From Antitrichia curtipendula (lineage: Eukaryota; Streptophyta; Bryopsida; Hypnales; Leucodontaceae), in contig OX579636.1 of NCBI GenBank assembly GCA_951230915.1, forward strand, positions 39,758,433-39,822,432: 64,000 nt of DNA, given 5' to 3'. The translations under genes were made by a program, and so were the position numbers. The notes under the pieces are model-generated. The model was given only the letters and a program-made list of their open reading frames with translations. It had not been told where the DNA came from and searched no databases. Of this stretch, positions 37,398 to 49,400 are shown in pieces (within the stretch, counting starts at the first letter, position 1; each line of letters opens with the position of its first letter).

Positions 37398-40300
37398 CAG
37401 CAGTGGCTGTGTCCTCGATCGAGGACCAGGCGTCGACGGAAGGCAGCGAAGAGGAGCTGGCCGAAGGCAGGCTCGCCACTGCCCTGAATTGAGCGAGGGG
37501 AGCGTTAGGAGGACTGCGTGCGAGCATTCCGAGTGGGAGAACAGGATTGAGGATTTTCGTTAGGTTGCGAGGGTTGACGTGTTGTCGAAATCCGGCCGAT
37601 GAAGACGAGGATTGGCAGAGACGGCTTGCTGGAGGTGAGGCTTTCGGAAGGTGAGTGACGGTCGCCATCGGGCGAGTAGCGAGGGCTGTAGTGTAGTGCC
37701 TGTGTCCGGGTCATGGGCAGAGGGGCGTCGCCCCTGCGAAGCGCGGTGGTGCGTGGCTCTCCCAAGAAGCCTGGTCAAGAAAACATGGATGCCAATTGCG
37801 CGAGCTCCGGGGACTTGACGCCGACGCGGAAGCCGCTGAGTTCGATCTCGGAGGCCTGCCGCAACTCCGACGAGAATGGCGCCGATGCGCTGACGCCGAA
37901 GGGCGCGACGCCGAAGGGGAAGAAGAGGGGCGGTCAGTGCCTGTTCCCTCACGTCGAGAACGGGGAAGGGACCCCTGAGAGGCAAGGGAATGGGAAGAGC
38001 AAGAAAGCTCACAGTCGTCACCAGTCTCCCGCGAGGAGTCAGCCTGCCTCGAGGCTGCAGGACGCGAGCGCGGCCGAGACAGGGGCGGATGTGCCGTCGG
38101 GTGGCATGGCTTTTGGTGCTGCAGGTGTTGTGAGCAAGGGGATCCCGGAGCAACAGGGCGTGGCTAAACAGGTTTCCGAGAATGCGAATTCTCACACTCC
38201 CCGTGGGCACAGGAACGAGCGCGCAATGAAACACGGCGCGGATTCTGAGCCTGCTTCGTCCGTTCGTCCGAATTGTAGTCAGAACGTGTCCGCCACTCCT
38301 GCGAAGAGCGTGACGCGGACTCTGAAGTACGGAGCCGCTCAAGGAGTTGCAGCGTCTGTTTCGTCGACGTCCCGTGCGCTTGTGCCCTTGCCTGGCGGCG
38401 GGCGACACGTTTCACAGGGAACAAGCGAGCAACAATTCAACCTGGAAGAGGATCCCACGTTCTGGCTCGACCACAACGTCCAGGTGAGCGCGGTGTTGGA
38501 AGTCTTCTGGATTCGTTGAAATTTTCTTGCGGTTGCTTAAGTACTCCAGGTCGAGTTCCTTCCCCGTTGCGTACGTTCTGTGAGCGGCAGTGGAATTTTG
38601 AGTTTTCACGAATGAGGATGAATTCAGAAGCCTGGCATTTCTCTTCATTGGAATATTGCTCCGTGCACCAGTGGTGGAACCATTTCCAGCCGTCGCGCAT
38701 TGCTCTCTTCAGTGTGCGCCTGAACGTTTTTCTCTCGAACATGAATTTGACCTAGGATCAAAATCAACGGTTGTCTGCTCTGTGCGACTCTTCCCTGCGT
38801 TTGTCTCACAGGGAATTTGGTTTCTACAGGTTTTGATTAGAACTCGTCCTATCAGCAGCACAGAAATGGTCTCCCAAGGGTTCAGCAAATGCTTGAGGCA
38901 AGAGAGTCCCCACGCCCTCACCTGGACGGGGCCTCCGGAAACTCGGTTCACCTTTGACCATGTAGCTGGCGAAATTATCTCCCAGGTTCGCATACACATG
39001 GACCTGTTCGCAGTCCCTTGCAAGTGAATGTCGTCGGTCGTCGTCTTTGAATGAGTCGAGCGAGGAGAATTTGGTGATGCGCAGGGATGACGGGTCGTTG
39101 GACTGCCCTGACGGATGCAGGTCTTTTCTTGGTTTTCTTTTTTGCAGGAGAAGTTGTTTCGGGTGGCTGGGTTGCCAATGGTGGAAAATTGCATGGCGGG
39201 CTACAACAGCTGCATGTTTGCATACGGCCAGGTTGAGCTTGTTTGTGTGTGCATCTGCGTCGATTTTGCTATCGATTTTGCATCGGCTGTGGAGGCTTCT
39301 GGTCGCTGGCACGTATGTGCCCTGCATTGGTATTTTACTGCAGTTTTGGATGTTGACTGATATCGCGTCCGGTTGCTGCAGACTGGAAGCGGCAAGACCC
39401 ACACTATGCTTGGGGACATCGAGCATCTCGGTGACAGACCAAGTGATAATCGGGGCATGACTCCTCGCGTGTTCGAGTATCTTTTCTCGAGAATCCAACT
39501 GGTACGCATCTCAGTGGCTCCGTGGAATGATGAGCCTCTGGCCACTGCATCCGTGTAACGAATGTATGAGACGTCTGGGGATTCACCGGTGATCACTTGA
39601 GCTCCGTCGCATTGGGAAGGAACCAGTGATGAGACGGTGTTCGTTGAACTGTGCAGGAGGAGGAACGCCGCAAAGACGAGAACCTTAAATTTTTGACAAA
39701 GTGTTCCTTCCTGGAAATCTACAACGAGCAAATTACTGATTTGCTGGAGCCTACCTCAACCAACTTGCAGGTGCTGCACCTTTTCACCTTGGATCTTACG
39801 AGATTTGCAAGAGATGTTTCTTCGTTCCTGCTTCGTGTTGTTGAATTCCTTGTGATGATATCTTGCAGATGCGAGAGGATGTGCGAAAAGGGGTGTACGT
39901 GGATAATTTGACCGAGGTGGAAGTGAACAGTGTTCAAGACGTGATTCAGTTGCTCAGTCAGGTCGCTCCCTGCACCTGTTTTCCAGCCCGAAGGTAGCGT
40001 CGGTTGATTTCACGATTATTTTTGTCTATCCATAAGTGCTCATGGGGATCCTCCGTTTTCTGTTGCAGGGATCGGCGAACAGGAAAGTGGCAGCCACGAA
40101 CATGAACAGAGAGTCCAGCCGCTCGCATAGTGTTTTCACATGTATCATCGAAAGCAGATGGGAGCGTGACTCGATGACTAATATCCGATTTGGAAGACTG
40201 AATCTCGTCGACCTTGCAGGTTCTGAAAGGTAAACATCTTGCATCTCCAGCATGGCATGGAAGTTGTGGAAACCCTTGAAATTTGCGAAATTGTAACCTG

Positions 40301-43300
40301 ACCTTGAAGGTATTGAAGTTCTAACGGAAACTTGCTCGGTTTCAGGCAAAAGAGCTCTGGAGCCGAAGGCGAGCGGCTGAAAGAAGCTGCCAATATCAAC
40401 AAATCTCTGTCTACCCTCGGGTAATTTTGCGTGCTCGACAGTGTGAGGCGAGTTTGTGACTTGAGAGTCGGCAGTAGCACCATTGTTTTTGAGAGGAGGA
40501 ATGATCTGATTGGCCCGGATCTTGTGCAGGTTGGTCATTATGATTCTGGTCGATGTCGCAAACGGCAAACAACGCCATGTTCCTTATCGAGACTCAAAGC
40601 TGACCTTCCTTCTCCAGGTAAAATATCACTAGCCATGTGCCACACGCAGGTCCGCCGTTGCATTCATGACTCAATTTCGAGGCATTTGATGCGAGGGCCC
40701 TGGGTCACTGCGTCGTGAAGTGAAGTGAACTGTAAGAATTGGCCTGTTCATGCGGATGACGAAGCTGAGTACCGATGATCCTGTGCAGGATTCACTGGGA
40801 GGGAACTCGAAGACTACAATCATAGCTACTGTCAGCCCTTCTAGCTGGTTTGTCCTTTCTATCCCCGGTTCTGAGTTTACCTGCGACACTGTATGTTGAT
40901 GACTTCGTGTGGACGTTCGTCCGCTCGTAGGGCTAGCCCTTTTTTTTCCCCTGATCCTCGTTTGTGTGGTGTGCGCAGCAATGCTCTGGAAACCTTGAGT
41001 ACTCTGAAATTTGCCCAGCGAGCTAAACTCATCCGCAATACGGTGCGCCACTTTTCCTTTTCTGACTAGCACAGCTGCACTTTGAAAGCGTCCTTTGAGA
41101 GGCTGAACGTGAAGGGTTTGCGGTTTGACTTACATGTGCGATGTGAACAGGCCGTGATTAATGAGGATGCGTCCGGGGACGTGAAAGCTCTTCGCGCTCA
41201 GATTCAACAGATGAAGGTGCTCGATTTTTCTTTCCCAGTCGACTGTTGCACGTCGTGGGGTACTGTCGTTCAGGGTTTTTGCGCTCGATGAGTCGTACCG
41301 GTGTTTGAAATTCGATTCCTTGTGATCCAGGAGGAACTGGACCGCCTCCGCCGCCAAAGCATTTCAAGAATCCCACTGTCGCAAGATGATTTCAACCCAG
41401 TCCGCGGGTCGTTTGACTCCTGGGGAGATGCCCACAAGTTTTTTGGCAGCCCCCAAGTTTCTAGCAGAAAGGTAGGGGATTTCAATCTCTGAGACTGCTC
41501 AGTTTGTCCTCGAAGTTACCGCGGATCTCGTTGGCCTTGTGAGTGATCTGGGCACGGACGTCTGAGTAAGTTGAGCCTTCGCCGTTATTTTGCAGTTGCG
41601 ACAAATGGAGGCCGTCGTGGCTGGGGCGCTGAGGCGTGAGCAGGCAGCTGATGCCACCACGAAGCGCCTGGCAGCGGAGATCGAGCAACTCAGCCGCCTG
41701 GTAGGGAGTCTGACCTCTCATCCTGTTGTTTTAAGGAGCTCTAGAAGGGGAAGTTCATCGTGCTGACGCCACCAGCCCTGTGCAGGTGCATCAGCGGGAG
41801 GCCGACACGCAGAGCAGCAAGATGGTCCTGCGGTTTCGTGAAGACAAAATTCGAAGACTGGAGACTCTGTCGAAGGGATTGCTCTCTGTAGATTCGTATC
41901 TTGCCGACGAGAAGAAGATGTTGACGGAGGAGCTTGAGCTGATGCGGGAGAAAGCGGATCGCAATCCTGAGCTGACTAGGTTCGCTATGGAGAACATTCG
42001 TCTGCTGGACCAAATTCGTAGGTACGACCAGTTCGAGTGCCGGTCGTATTTAGTCCACTTGTACTGCTGACGACGGTCCTATGCATTTGGAGTGTGCATG
42101 CCCGCAATGATGGGAATTTAAGGATGTGGAACTCGTGAGTGTGCAGCCTGCAGGAATTTCGCGAAGGCGGAGAGAGAGATGTGATGCTGGAGGAAATGTC
42201 GGATTTACGAGACCAGCTTTTGGAAGCGCTGGATGGGAAGATTGCGGTCGATCAAGGCCTTGTCCCTCTGACAACTCCTCAGGTGTCTTTTCTCGCTGAC
42301 CTTGCCACATTGGACTGCAATGTCATACCAGAATGCCGTCAGAGTTTGGGGAGACCGACTAACTCGTTTCTGTTGGTTTTCAGAAAAAGGCCCTGGCACC
42401 AGAGCTCGCCGCGGCAGCTCGTGAGAATGAGCTTCTCCGACTGGAGGTAACGATTGCTATTCTGATAGTACCGTGCAGATCTCCATCAGCCGAGCAGGTG
42501 TGCGCAAGCGCAGGATCGGAAATTTTCATTCTGAGGTTTTGCCTTTTGTGTTTTTGCAGGCTGACAACTATCGATCGGAAGTGGAGGAGCTGCGCAGCAA
42601 TTTAAGCTCTTCCCTCGAGAGTTACTCGAAAATGGGAAGGTGAGTTATCTGGAGTCGAGCCTGTACTTCTGCAAACTGCGTAGGGAGCTGTGGATTTGTT
42701 TCTTGCGAGTTCCTGTATTTTCGTACCTGAGAATCGGTGTATGCATTGTCGCCTTCCAGGCAAGTGGACGAACTTCAAGAACTGGTTGAAAAGTTGAAGG
42801 TGGAACTGGCTGCGAAGGGGGACAGCACGGGGCCGTCCCGCGTTGATGCCCTTGAGGTGGAGAATTTGAAACACCTTGAGCTTATTGCCGAGCTCAAACT
42901 CACATTGGAACAGGTACACTTGCTGTGGTCGATTTTAGATTGTACACCAGGCAACTTCCAGGTTGAGAGTGGGTGCTAACGGATGGAGGCACATGGTGTG
43001 GATCGTTTTACAGAGTGCAGAGAAGTCGAAGATGCAGGCGAGCGTCCGTGAGCAGCTGGATTTGCAGTTGAAGGATTCGTTACTGGAGGCACAAAACCTG
43101 CGGTCTGAGCTGGAGGTGTGCAAAGTTTAAGCGTTGTCTTGTAAATGTGCATGATTTGTCGGCGTGTGTGTGTCTATTCAGTCGGGTTCGCGCAACCAGT
43201 AGGTCGATCCTCAATGGACTGGATTGAAGTTCGTTTTTTTTTTGCGTGCAGGCAACGAAAGAGGCGTTCGAATCAGCGCGGGCTCTGACGAAGAAACTCC

Positions 43301-46279
43301 AAAGCAAAGAAGCTGCTCTGGTTGGCGCCCAGGTAAATTTTCCGCTCGACGTCGTTGATGTTTTGAGCAACAAGCGTGGTGTAATTCTTCGCTTGGAACT
43401 CACTGTCGCGTACTGATACGGGATAGTGGGGTTTTGTTGTGTGCTCCAGTATGCAGCAGCCGTGAAGCAAATCAGACTGGAGACGGAGGAGATGGCAGTG
43501 CAACAGAGCCAGTCTTTGACGAATATCCAAGAAATGGCTGTTTTATTTCGCATGAAGGAGACCGAGCTGAGAACTCAGCTAGATGACGCCCAGCAGATGA
43601 TTGAGAAGCTCTCGGCGAAGGAAGAGGAGCGGAAGTCATGCCAGTTGAGTAGTGCGCCAAACAGTGTGAGGGCGGAGGATGGGTCATTCGAACGGCTCCA
43701 GAAGGCCCAAGAAATCGAGATGCGGCATGCAGAAGAAGTGATGCAACTACAGTTGGAGCTGGAGTCGCTTGAGGCAGTCCTTGACGAAGAACGGTCCCAG
43801 AAGAAGGAGCTGGAGGAGAAGCTCGGTCATTTCGACATGGCGGGAGCGCCCCCACCCGATTGCGCACGAGAGGAGAAACCGACATTCCAAGAGCTGGAGA
43901 TGTCGTCGTCGGTCCTTGACGAGGATAGATCCACCGGGCGGGAAGTCGAGGCGAAAGTGTCGAGGCTAACCCAGCAGTTACGAGAGGCTGAAGAGATGAT
44001 CTCGAATTTGAAGGCGGCTGGCGAGGTGAGAGAGACTACGTACTTTGATGCCGTGTCCAGGCTGCAGTTGTATTCTCCAGATCCGAAATCGACACGTCTG
44101 AGCGAGCAGCTGGATCAAGACAAGGTTGTGATGGAAGCCTTGGAGAATCAACACCTGTATTCGATCCGGGAGTTCGATGCCTTGCAGGTCGAGCACTCGA
44201 AGGCTTTGGAGAAGCTGAGGAGAAGGGAGGAGAGGGAGCGGATCTTGAGGAGAAAGATCGAGCGCCTAGAACGTGAATTAGTGAAGGAGCAGGAGGTCCG
44301 TGAGTTAGAACGAGAGTATGCTGATCTGGAGGAGGGAGGCGCGGTGGACGAGGCGGAGAGACTGGTTCTTGAGCAGAAGCTGGAGAACGCAAAGCGGGAG
44401 CTAGAAGTTACGCGCAGAGAAAATCTGAAACTCAAGGAAGAAGAGTCAGAGAAGGACCTTACGCGGTGTCAGGCGGAATCCGAAACTGTCCTAGCCATCA
44501 CCTCCATGCAGGCAGATCTCGTGGACTTGAGAGCTGAAGCTGAAGTATCAGAGAAAGAGCTTGCAGCTGCGAAGGGAGCTGTCTCCGAGCTTACAAGTGA
44601 GCTTGATAGTATGAGGATGATGCTCAGTGATGTGAAAGATGAGAACTTGCACGTGCTTGAGAAGTACGAGTCCATGTTGGGAGTGAAGGACTCTGAGATC
44701 GAAGCTCTGCGAAGGGATCGGCAGAGTGCCACTGTGGAGCTGGTAGATTATCTTGCCGAGGGCGATCAAGCCCTCAACAAAGCCTGGTTGGAGATGGAGC
44801 AGATATCCTGCGGGTACATGCCTTCCTTAGTAAGGTCTAGCCGGGACAGTATGCAGCATTCCAGGACGACCGAGAAAACGAAAGCTGTGGAACATCTGAA
44901 ACACCAATTGCAGCATGCTCAGGAGCTGGCGAAGGACGCGGAGGGAAGAGTTCGAGTGCTGAGTGAGATAGCGTTTGCAATGTCTTCGGACCAAGCACCA
45001 GAGACGCCGCAAGAAGTCCACCGTCTGAGAACACAAGCTGCTGAGGCAATGGTGTTTTTTCAGGCCGAGGTGGACTCTTCGAGGCAGAAATTTATGGAGT
45101 TGGGGAGAAACGCCACGGTGATGTCAGCGGTGATGGTGTGGCTGTCAAAGTCCGTTGAAGCAAAGGAGATAGCAGCAAGCTGTGCCCGCGGAGAGCTGAG
45201 TAGAGCAGAACTTGTCACCAACGAGAAGGAGCGTCTGCTCTCAAAATTGCGCGACGCCCAAGTGTCTGACCAGTCTTTACTGAGAGAGTCCGAAGAAGAA
45301 GTGAGGCAACTCTCAGAACGTCTGGAGGAAACCAAGAGAATGGTCGGTGAAAAAGAAGAAGCTGTAGCAGATCTGGGAAGTGAAGTGGCCAGACTTCAAT
45401 CGTCTCTGGAAGCTCTAGAAACTGAGAGGAAGCAGCTTGCTGAATCCAAGGAGAAGGTTGAAAGCGAGGCATCGGAAACTTGCTCCGCCATGAATGACTT
45501 GAAGGAGGAGCTGGCTATGAGTCGTTCTCTACTGGAGGAAGCTGAGAGCAAAGCTGGTGAAGCCGCTGCTGCCCACCAAAGCCTGTCTGTCGTGAAAGAA
45601 GAGTGGGAAGCAGAGAAGGCAGGTCTTGAAAGCAATTTAAGTCGCCTGGAACAAGAAAAGTTCACCCTGGAATCTGATTTGGAGGCATTGCGAGTGGAGC
45701 TGGAGCAGGTGCAGGCCCGGTCTGATGAACTGAGCAATCTGGTAAGTGCTTCTCCTTGGGATAATTGCGAGATGTTGCGTGCCTGGTGTAATTTGGGACT
45801 AAGCTCTGTGTTTTCACTTATGTTTCCAGGTCCTCGAAAAGGAGGCAGAGGTTGTGGCACTTGCAGAAGAGAGCAAGGGCCTGTCGTGCGTGAGTGCTGC
45901 GAAGGAGGAGGAGCAGCTGGCCGCCCATGAGACGGCACTTGAGCTGCTGAGGTCCGAACTTGGACAGAAAGAGGCCCTGTTGAAGCAGGCAGAAAGCGAA
46001 CATCTTGAATCAGTTGGAGCTTCAGAGGCACGCGAGAATGAGAGGGATCGTGAAATCGCTGAGTTGAAAGAGCAGAGCGAGACTCTGTCTAGCACGAGTG
46101 CGAAGAAGGACGAAGAGCTGGATGAGAGCAGGAGAGAATTGGAGTTTCTCCAAACAGAATTGCAGAGGAAGCACGTGCTTCTCGAAGAAGCAGTGACCAA
46201 GCTAACCCAGGCAGGGGAAGCTTCAGAGCAACTCATGAAGGAGAAGGACGAGCAAATAGCGCTGCTGAAAGAGGAGAGC
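37398..46279 (+). repeat. Left arm of the kinesin-12 palindrome (8,882 bp)
   Basis: Every position x here pairs with 98312 minus x on the other strand (52033-60914). All open frames on both strands, including those covering introns, are identical and keep the same coordinate sum, so I find no substitution or indel. The arm ends where the run of N begins. Confidence 0.9.
37713..46279 (+). CDS. KIN12: Kinesin-12 (POK/KIN12 type), + copy, truncated by sequence gap
   Basis: A plus-end motor of the plant kinesin-12 family, acting at the phragmoplast and in division-plane guidance. Exons 1-22 run from 37713 to 45741, with exon 23 open from 45830 into the gap; 1,897 residues are present. Residues 1-255 form a basic, Ser/Pro-rich extension. 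The motor domain (about 255-595) has VLIRTRP, the P-loop [11 protein letters not shown] (338-345, split by an intron), NRESSRSHS (459-467), LVDLAGSER (493-501) and the family-typical neck [20 protein letters not shown]. After it come [22 protein letters not shown], a POK-like block, and long coiled coil. Exon 22 alone is 2.3 kb. The copy is identical to the minus-strand one as far as it goes. It may be a real second gene or an assembly duplicate; its C-terminal third cannot be judged. Confidence 0.85.
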
Positions 46280-46479
46280 NNNNNNNNNNNNNNNNNNNNN
46301 NNNNNNNNNNNNNNNNNNNNNNNNNNNNNNNNNNNNNNNNNNNNNNNNNNNNNNNNNNNNNNNNNNNNNNNNNNNNNNNNNNNNNNNNNNNNNNNNNNNN
46401 NNNNNNNNNNNNNNNNNNNNNNNNNNNNNNNNNNNNNNNNNNNNNNNNNNNNNNNNNNNNNNNNNNNNNNNNNNNNNNN
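46280..46479. other. Assembly gap, 200 N
   Basis: A run of exactly 200 N, which looks like a placeholder length and not a measured one. It interrupts the + kinesin copy in exon 23 and removes the 3' end of the - copy. If the palindrome is real, more than 5.5 kb of + copy sequence should lie here. Confidence 0.95.
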
Positions 46480-49400
46480 CCGTTTCTGAAGCCCTGCACT
46501 TTGAGTCTGCACCATCGAGAAATCAGTCAAAGGGTGGCGGCCATCAACAATCAAACGGCGACACTGCGTCACGTAGCAAATCTACAGCGCACACAGATCC
46601 GCATGGAAACGTAAATACCTTGAGTTTCTCATTCTCCGCTGTCAAGGTGTCGTCGCGGAAACGCATCTTCTCCGCGGAGGCCCGAGCAGCTACAATCTCG
46701 GCCTGCTGTCTTGTAATTTCCTCTAGCCAGCTGTTGAATAAGGGAAGCTGTCAATCAGATTAGCAAATAAATGCTTTCGACCCGTCTGTTGGGTCACCGA
46801 ACGGTAGGCTACCTCTCAAGCTAGATCCACACGGCAGCTACTGTAAAACAACCGACAACAGTATGACCGTACCTGTCTCTCTCTTCGATAAACTCGTTCA
46901 GCTTCTTCCGCAATCTTTCCAATTCAGCATCTTGGACAATATCCTGGCAAGGGCCATAGTGGGCGGGTAAGACAATAAAGCAAAACCTCCGCCCCGGACG
47001 AACAAGTCAACCGCACATGAGCTAAAACGTACAAACTTGACAGTAACTAACCGGTCTCTGGTTCTCGATGCTTTGTCGCCGAACAGTGGCTACAATCTCC
47101 TTCACTTGTGGATGGTTCAACTGCTCACATCCGACACACAAACGTTAGAAGATTACCATCTGCAGTCAACTCAACATACGTCATCGCCAACGCCAGTGTT
47201 TTCAGGGCCTCCCAAGAGATTCACCTTCATATTCTGAACATCCAGATTGCAGCGGACCAATCCACGAACCACGTCGTGCAAGTCACTCTCAAGCTCCGCA
47301 ACTTTCGCATTCAAACCGTACACCTGCATCCACCCACGCACCAAGTTCCGCGTGAGTTGCCGGAAGAGAAAGGACCACTCTACCAAAAGGAATCGGAAAT
47401 CATGAGCAGTCAGCGCACGCCTCACAAGGACTGACACTCACTTCCTTCAGGCGCCCTGCGGCAAGAGCTTCAAGCTCCTCGATTCGGCGCCTAGCGGCGG
47501 CGTCTGCGTTTCTGAAGTCCATACATGGTCCCACACTCGATGTTCTGGCTAAAGACTTGCCACTACCGCTTTCCATCAATGCCTCCAGTCCCTTCACCTG
47601 TGTAGACAATGTCAGTCCTGAGATACACCACAGCTGTTTCACACCACAATATGACAACAGTACAGTCATCATCCCAACTCTCAAAGGGAACGAATGCTAA
47701 CGAGGTACTCAAACACGTTTGACGCCCTTTCACAGGTCATCTAGCTAGTGGAAGATAATTGACGGCACCTTCTGCTGACTTTCGGTCGTCTGCCGTCCAG
47801 CTGCTAGTGTCACTTGGTTGATGTGACCGTTCAGAGCCTTCATCTGCACAGTAGTTACCATCATTCTCCCACCGTCAGCACAGATTAGGGGGGCCGGGGA
47901 GCACATGTGACGGTCTCCACTGGATATCGCCCAAATACAGAGAGGGCTCGTATTACGTCTGCAATGAAACTGCCGCTACTGTCACTTCGCTAGTCCTCTT
48001 ACCTGTCTATCCTTCTCGTCACATTGCAATTGCAGATTCTCCAGTCTTTGATGCGCCATTGAAAGCTCCGCTTCCACGACTCTCAGCTTCCTATATGATT
48101 CAAATACAGAAATCAGGATCAGTCGCACTTCACGACTCCAGGTCCGGACCCAAACAAAAAAACCAGCCAGAAACACGGCTACAGGCACACGCGCAGACCC
48201 ATACCTTTCCAAAGACTGCTTCGCAGGTTGTGCTTCTCTAGACTCCAATGCCGAGAAAGTCGACCCAAGCTGCCTCGATTTTCTCAGGTCCTTCTCGACT
48301 TGCTCGCGCAATTCATACTGCTCCTCCACTTTCTTCTCAAGCCCAGTCACCTGTCAAAAACTTCATGTTAGATTCTGCTCCTCTAAGATGATAGGATGAT
48401 ATGAAGACGAAGGACTGGAAGTTTCCAGAAAAGACGAACGGCTCACTTGATCCTCAAGGTCGGAAACTCTCATCTTCAATCGTTGCTCGTTGGCCATCAT
48501 CTCCTCCGCACTGCTTTCAGCATGGGTCTTGAACACCGCTGCAGACTGCACTCCACGGTAAAATCACCGTCAGATCCTAGCCCCTTGAACATGGACCACT
48601 TGCATAGCATTCTCCAAGACTACAACGATGCGCTTTAAACGTACCTGATTACATTTGATCAGATTAGATGAATGGAAGGACTGGGAAAAGAGAGAGACCG
48701 CACATGCGAACCACTGTAGTTACCTGGCGGGCTTTAGCAGCATCCGCCTCGCTTTCTGATCGAGCTGTTTCCAGCTCCGACTTCAGCGACATCACAACAA
48801 ATTCTTGTTCCTTGGCCAGTGCGTCCAGCGACGCCAAACGAGTCTCAAGCCCTGCCACTTTCGCACGCAAATTTGCGTTCTCCAACGCAGCTTCGGTCGC
48901 GCTGGCAGCGTCACTGGCAATGCCGTCTTCAAGCTTTTCACGCAGTTCCGACTCAAGAGTGGCAGTCCGCTCTTCCAACCTTCTCAACTCCTCACTCTTC
49001 TCATCTAATTCCTTCTGAAGTTCACCGAGGCTCCTTGCCGCGCTCTCAGCCTCCACGGTTCCCGTCTCTTCCAGGAGATTGATGTCGTATTCAAAGCCTT
49101 TGATGAGTTCCTCCTTCTGTGCCACCTGCCTTTGAAGACCGAGTACCTGACTGCGCAACTGATCCACATCGATCAGTCCCAGCTTCGCAGCATCGGCCTC
49201 CTGTCGATTGGCCTCGCATTCAGCCTCAATCTCTGCCAAACGTTCTTGCGTTTCTTTCATGGCTGACTCTAAAACGGACAAAGTAGCATCTCTCTCACTC
49301 ACCGCGGCTAGGAGTTGAGACACGGCAGCTTCGGACATCTCAAGCTCCACCCTAGTGTTTTCAAGATCTGCACAAGCAGATGCTAGATCAGCTGCCTGCT

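Noticed and set aside
37039..37668. Minus-strand open frame of 209 codons diverging from the kinesin start
   Set aside because: The counterpart at 60644-61012 is cut short by frame-changing indels in the collar, and no family is recognisable. It overlaps the presumed kinesin promoter, so it is treated as a chance frame in GC-rich DNA.
37560..38408. Minus-strand open frame of 282 codons opposite kinesin exon 1
   Set aside because: It lies wholly antisense to a coding exon of strong codon bias, and its product is Arg/Pro-rich without motifs. Its mirror image at 59904-60752 has the same explanation.
40346..40420. Apparent one-base frameshift in the kinesin motor exon 8
   Set aside because: Recounting the bases, and the mirrored copy at 57892-57966, shows an intact frame through [18 protein letters not shown].
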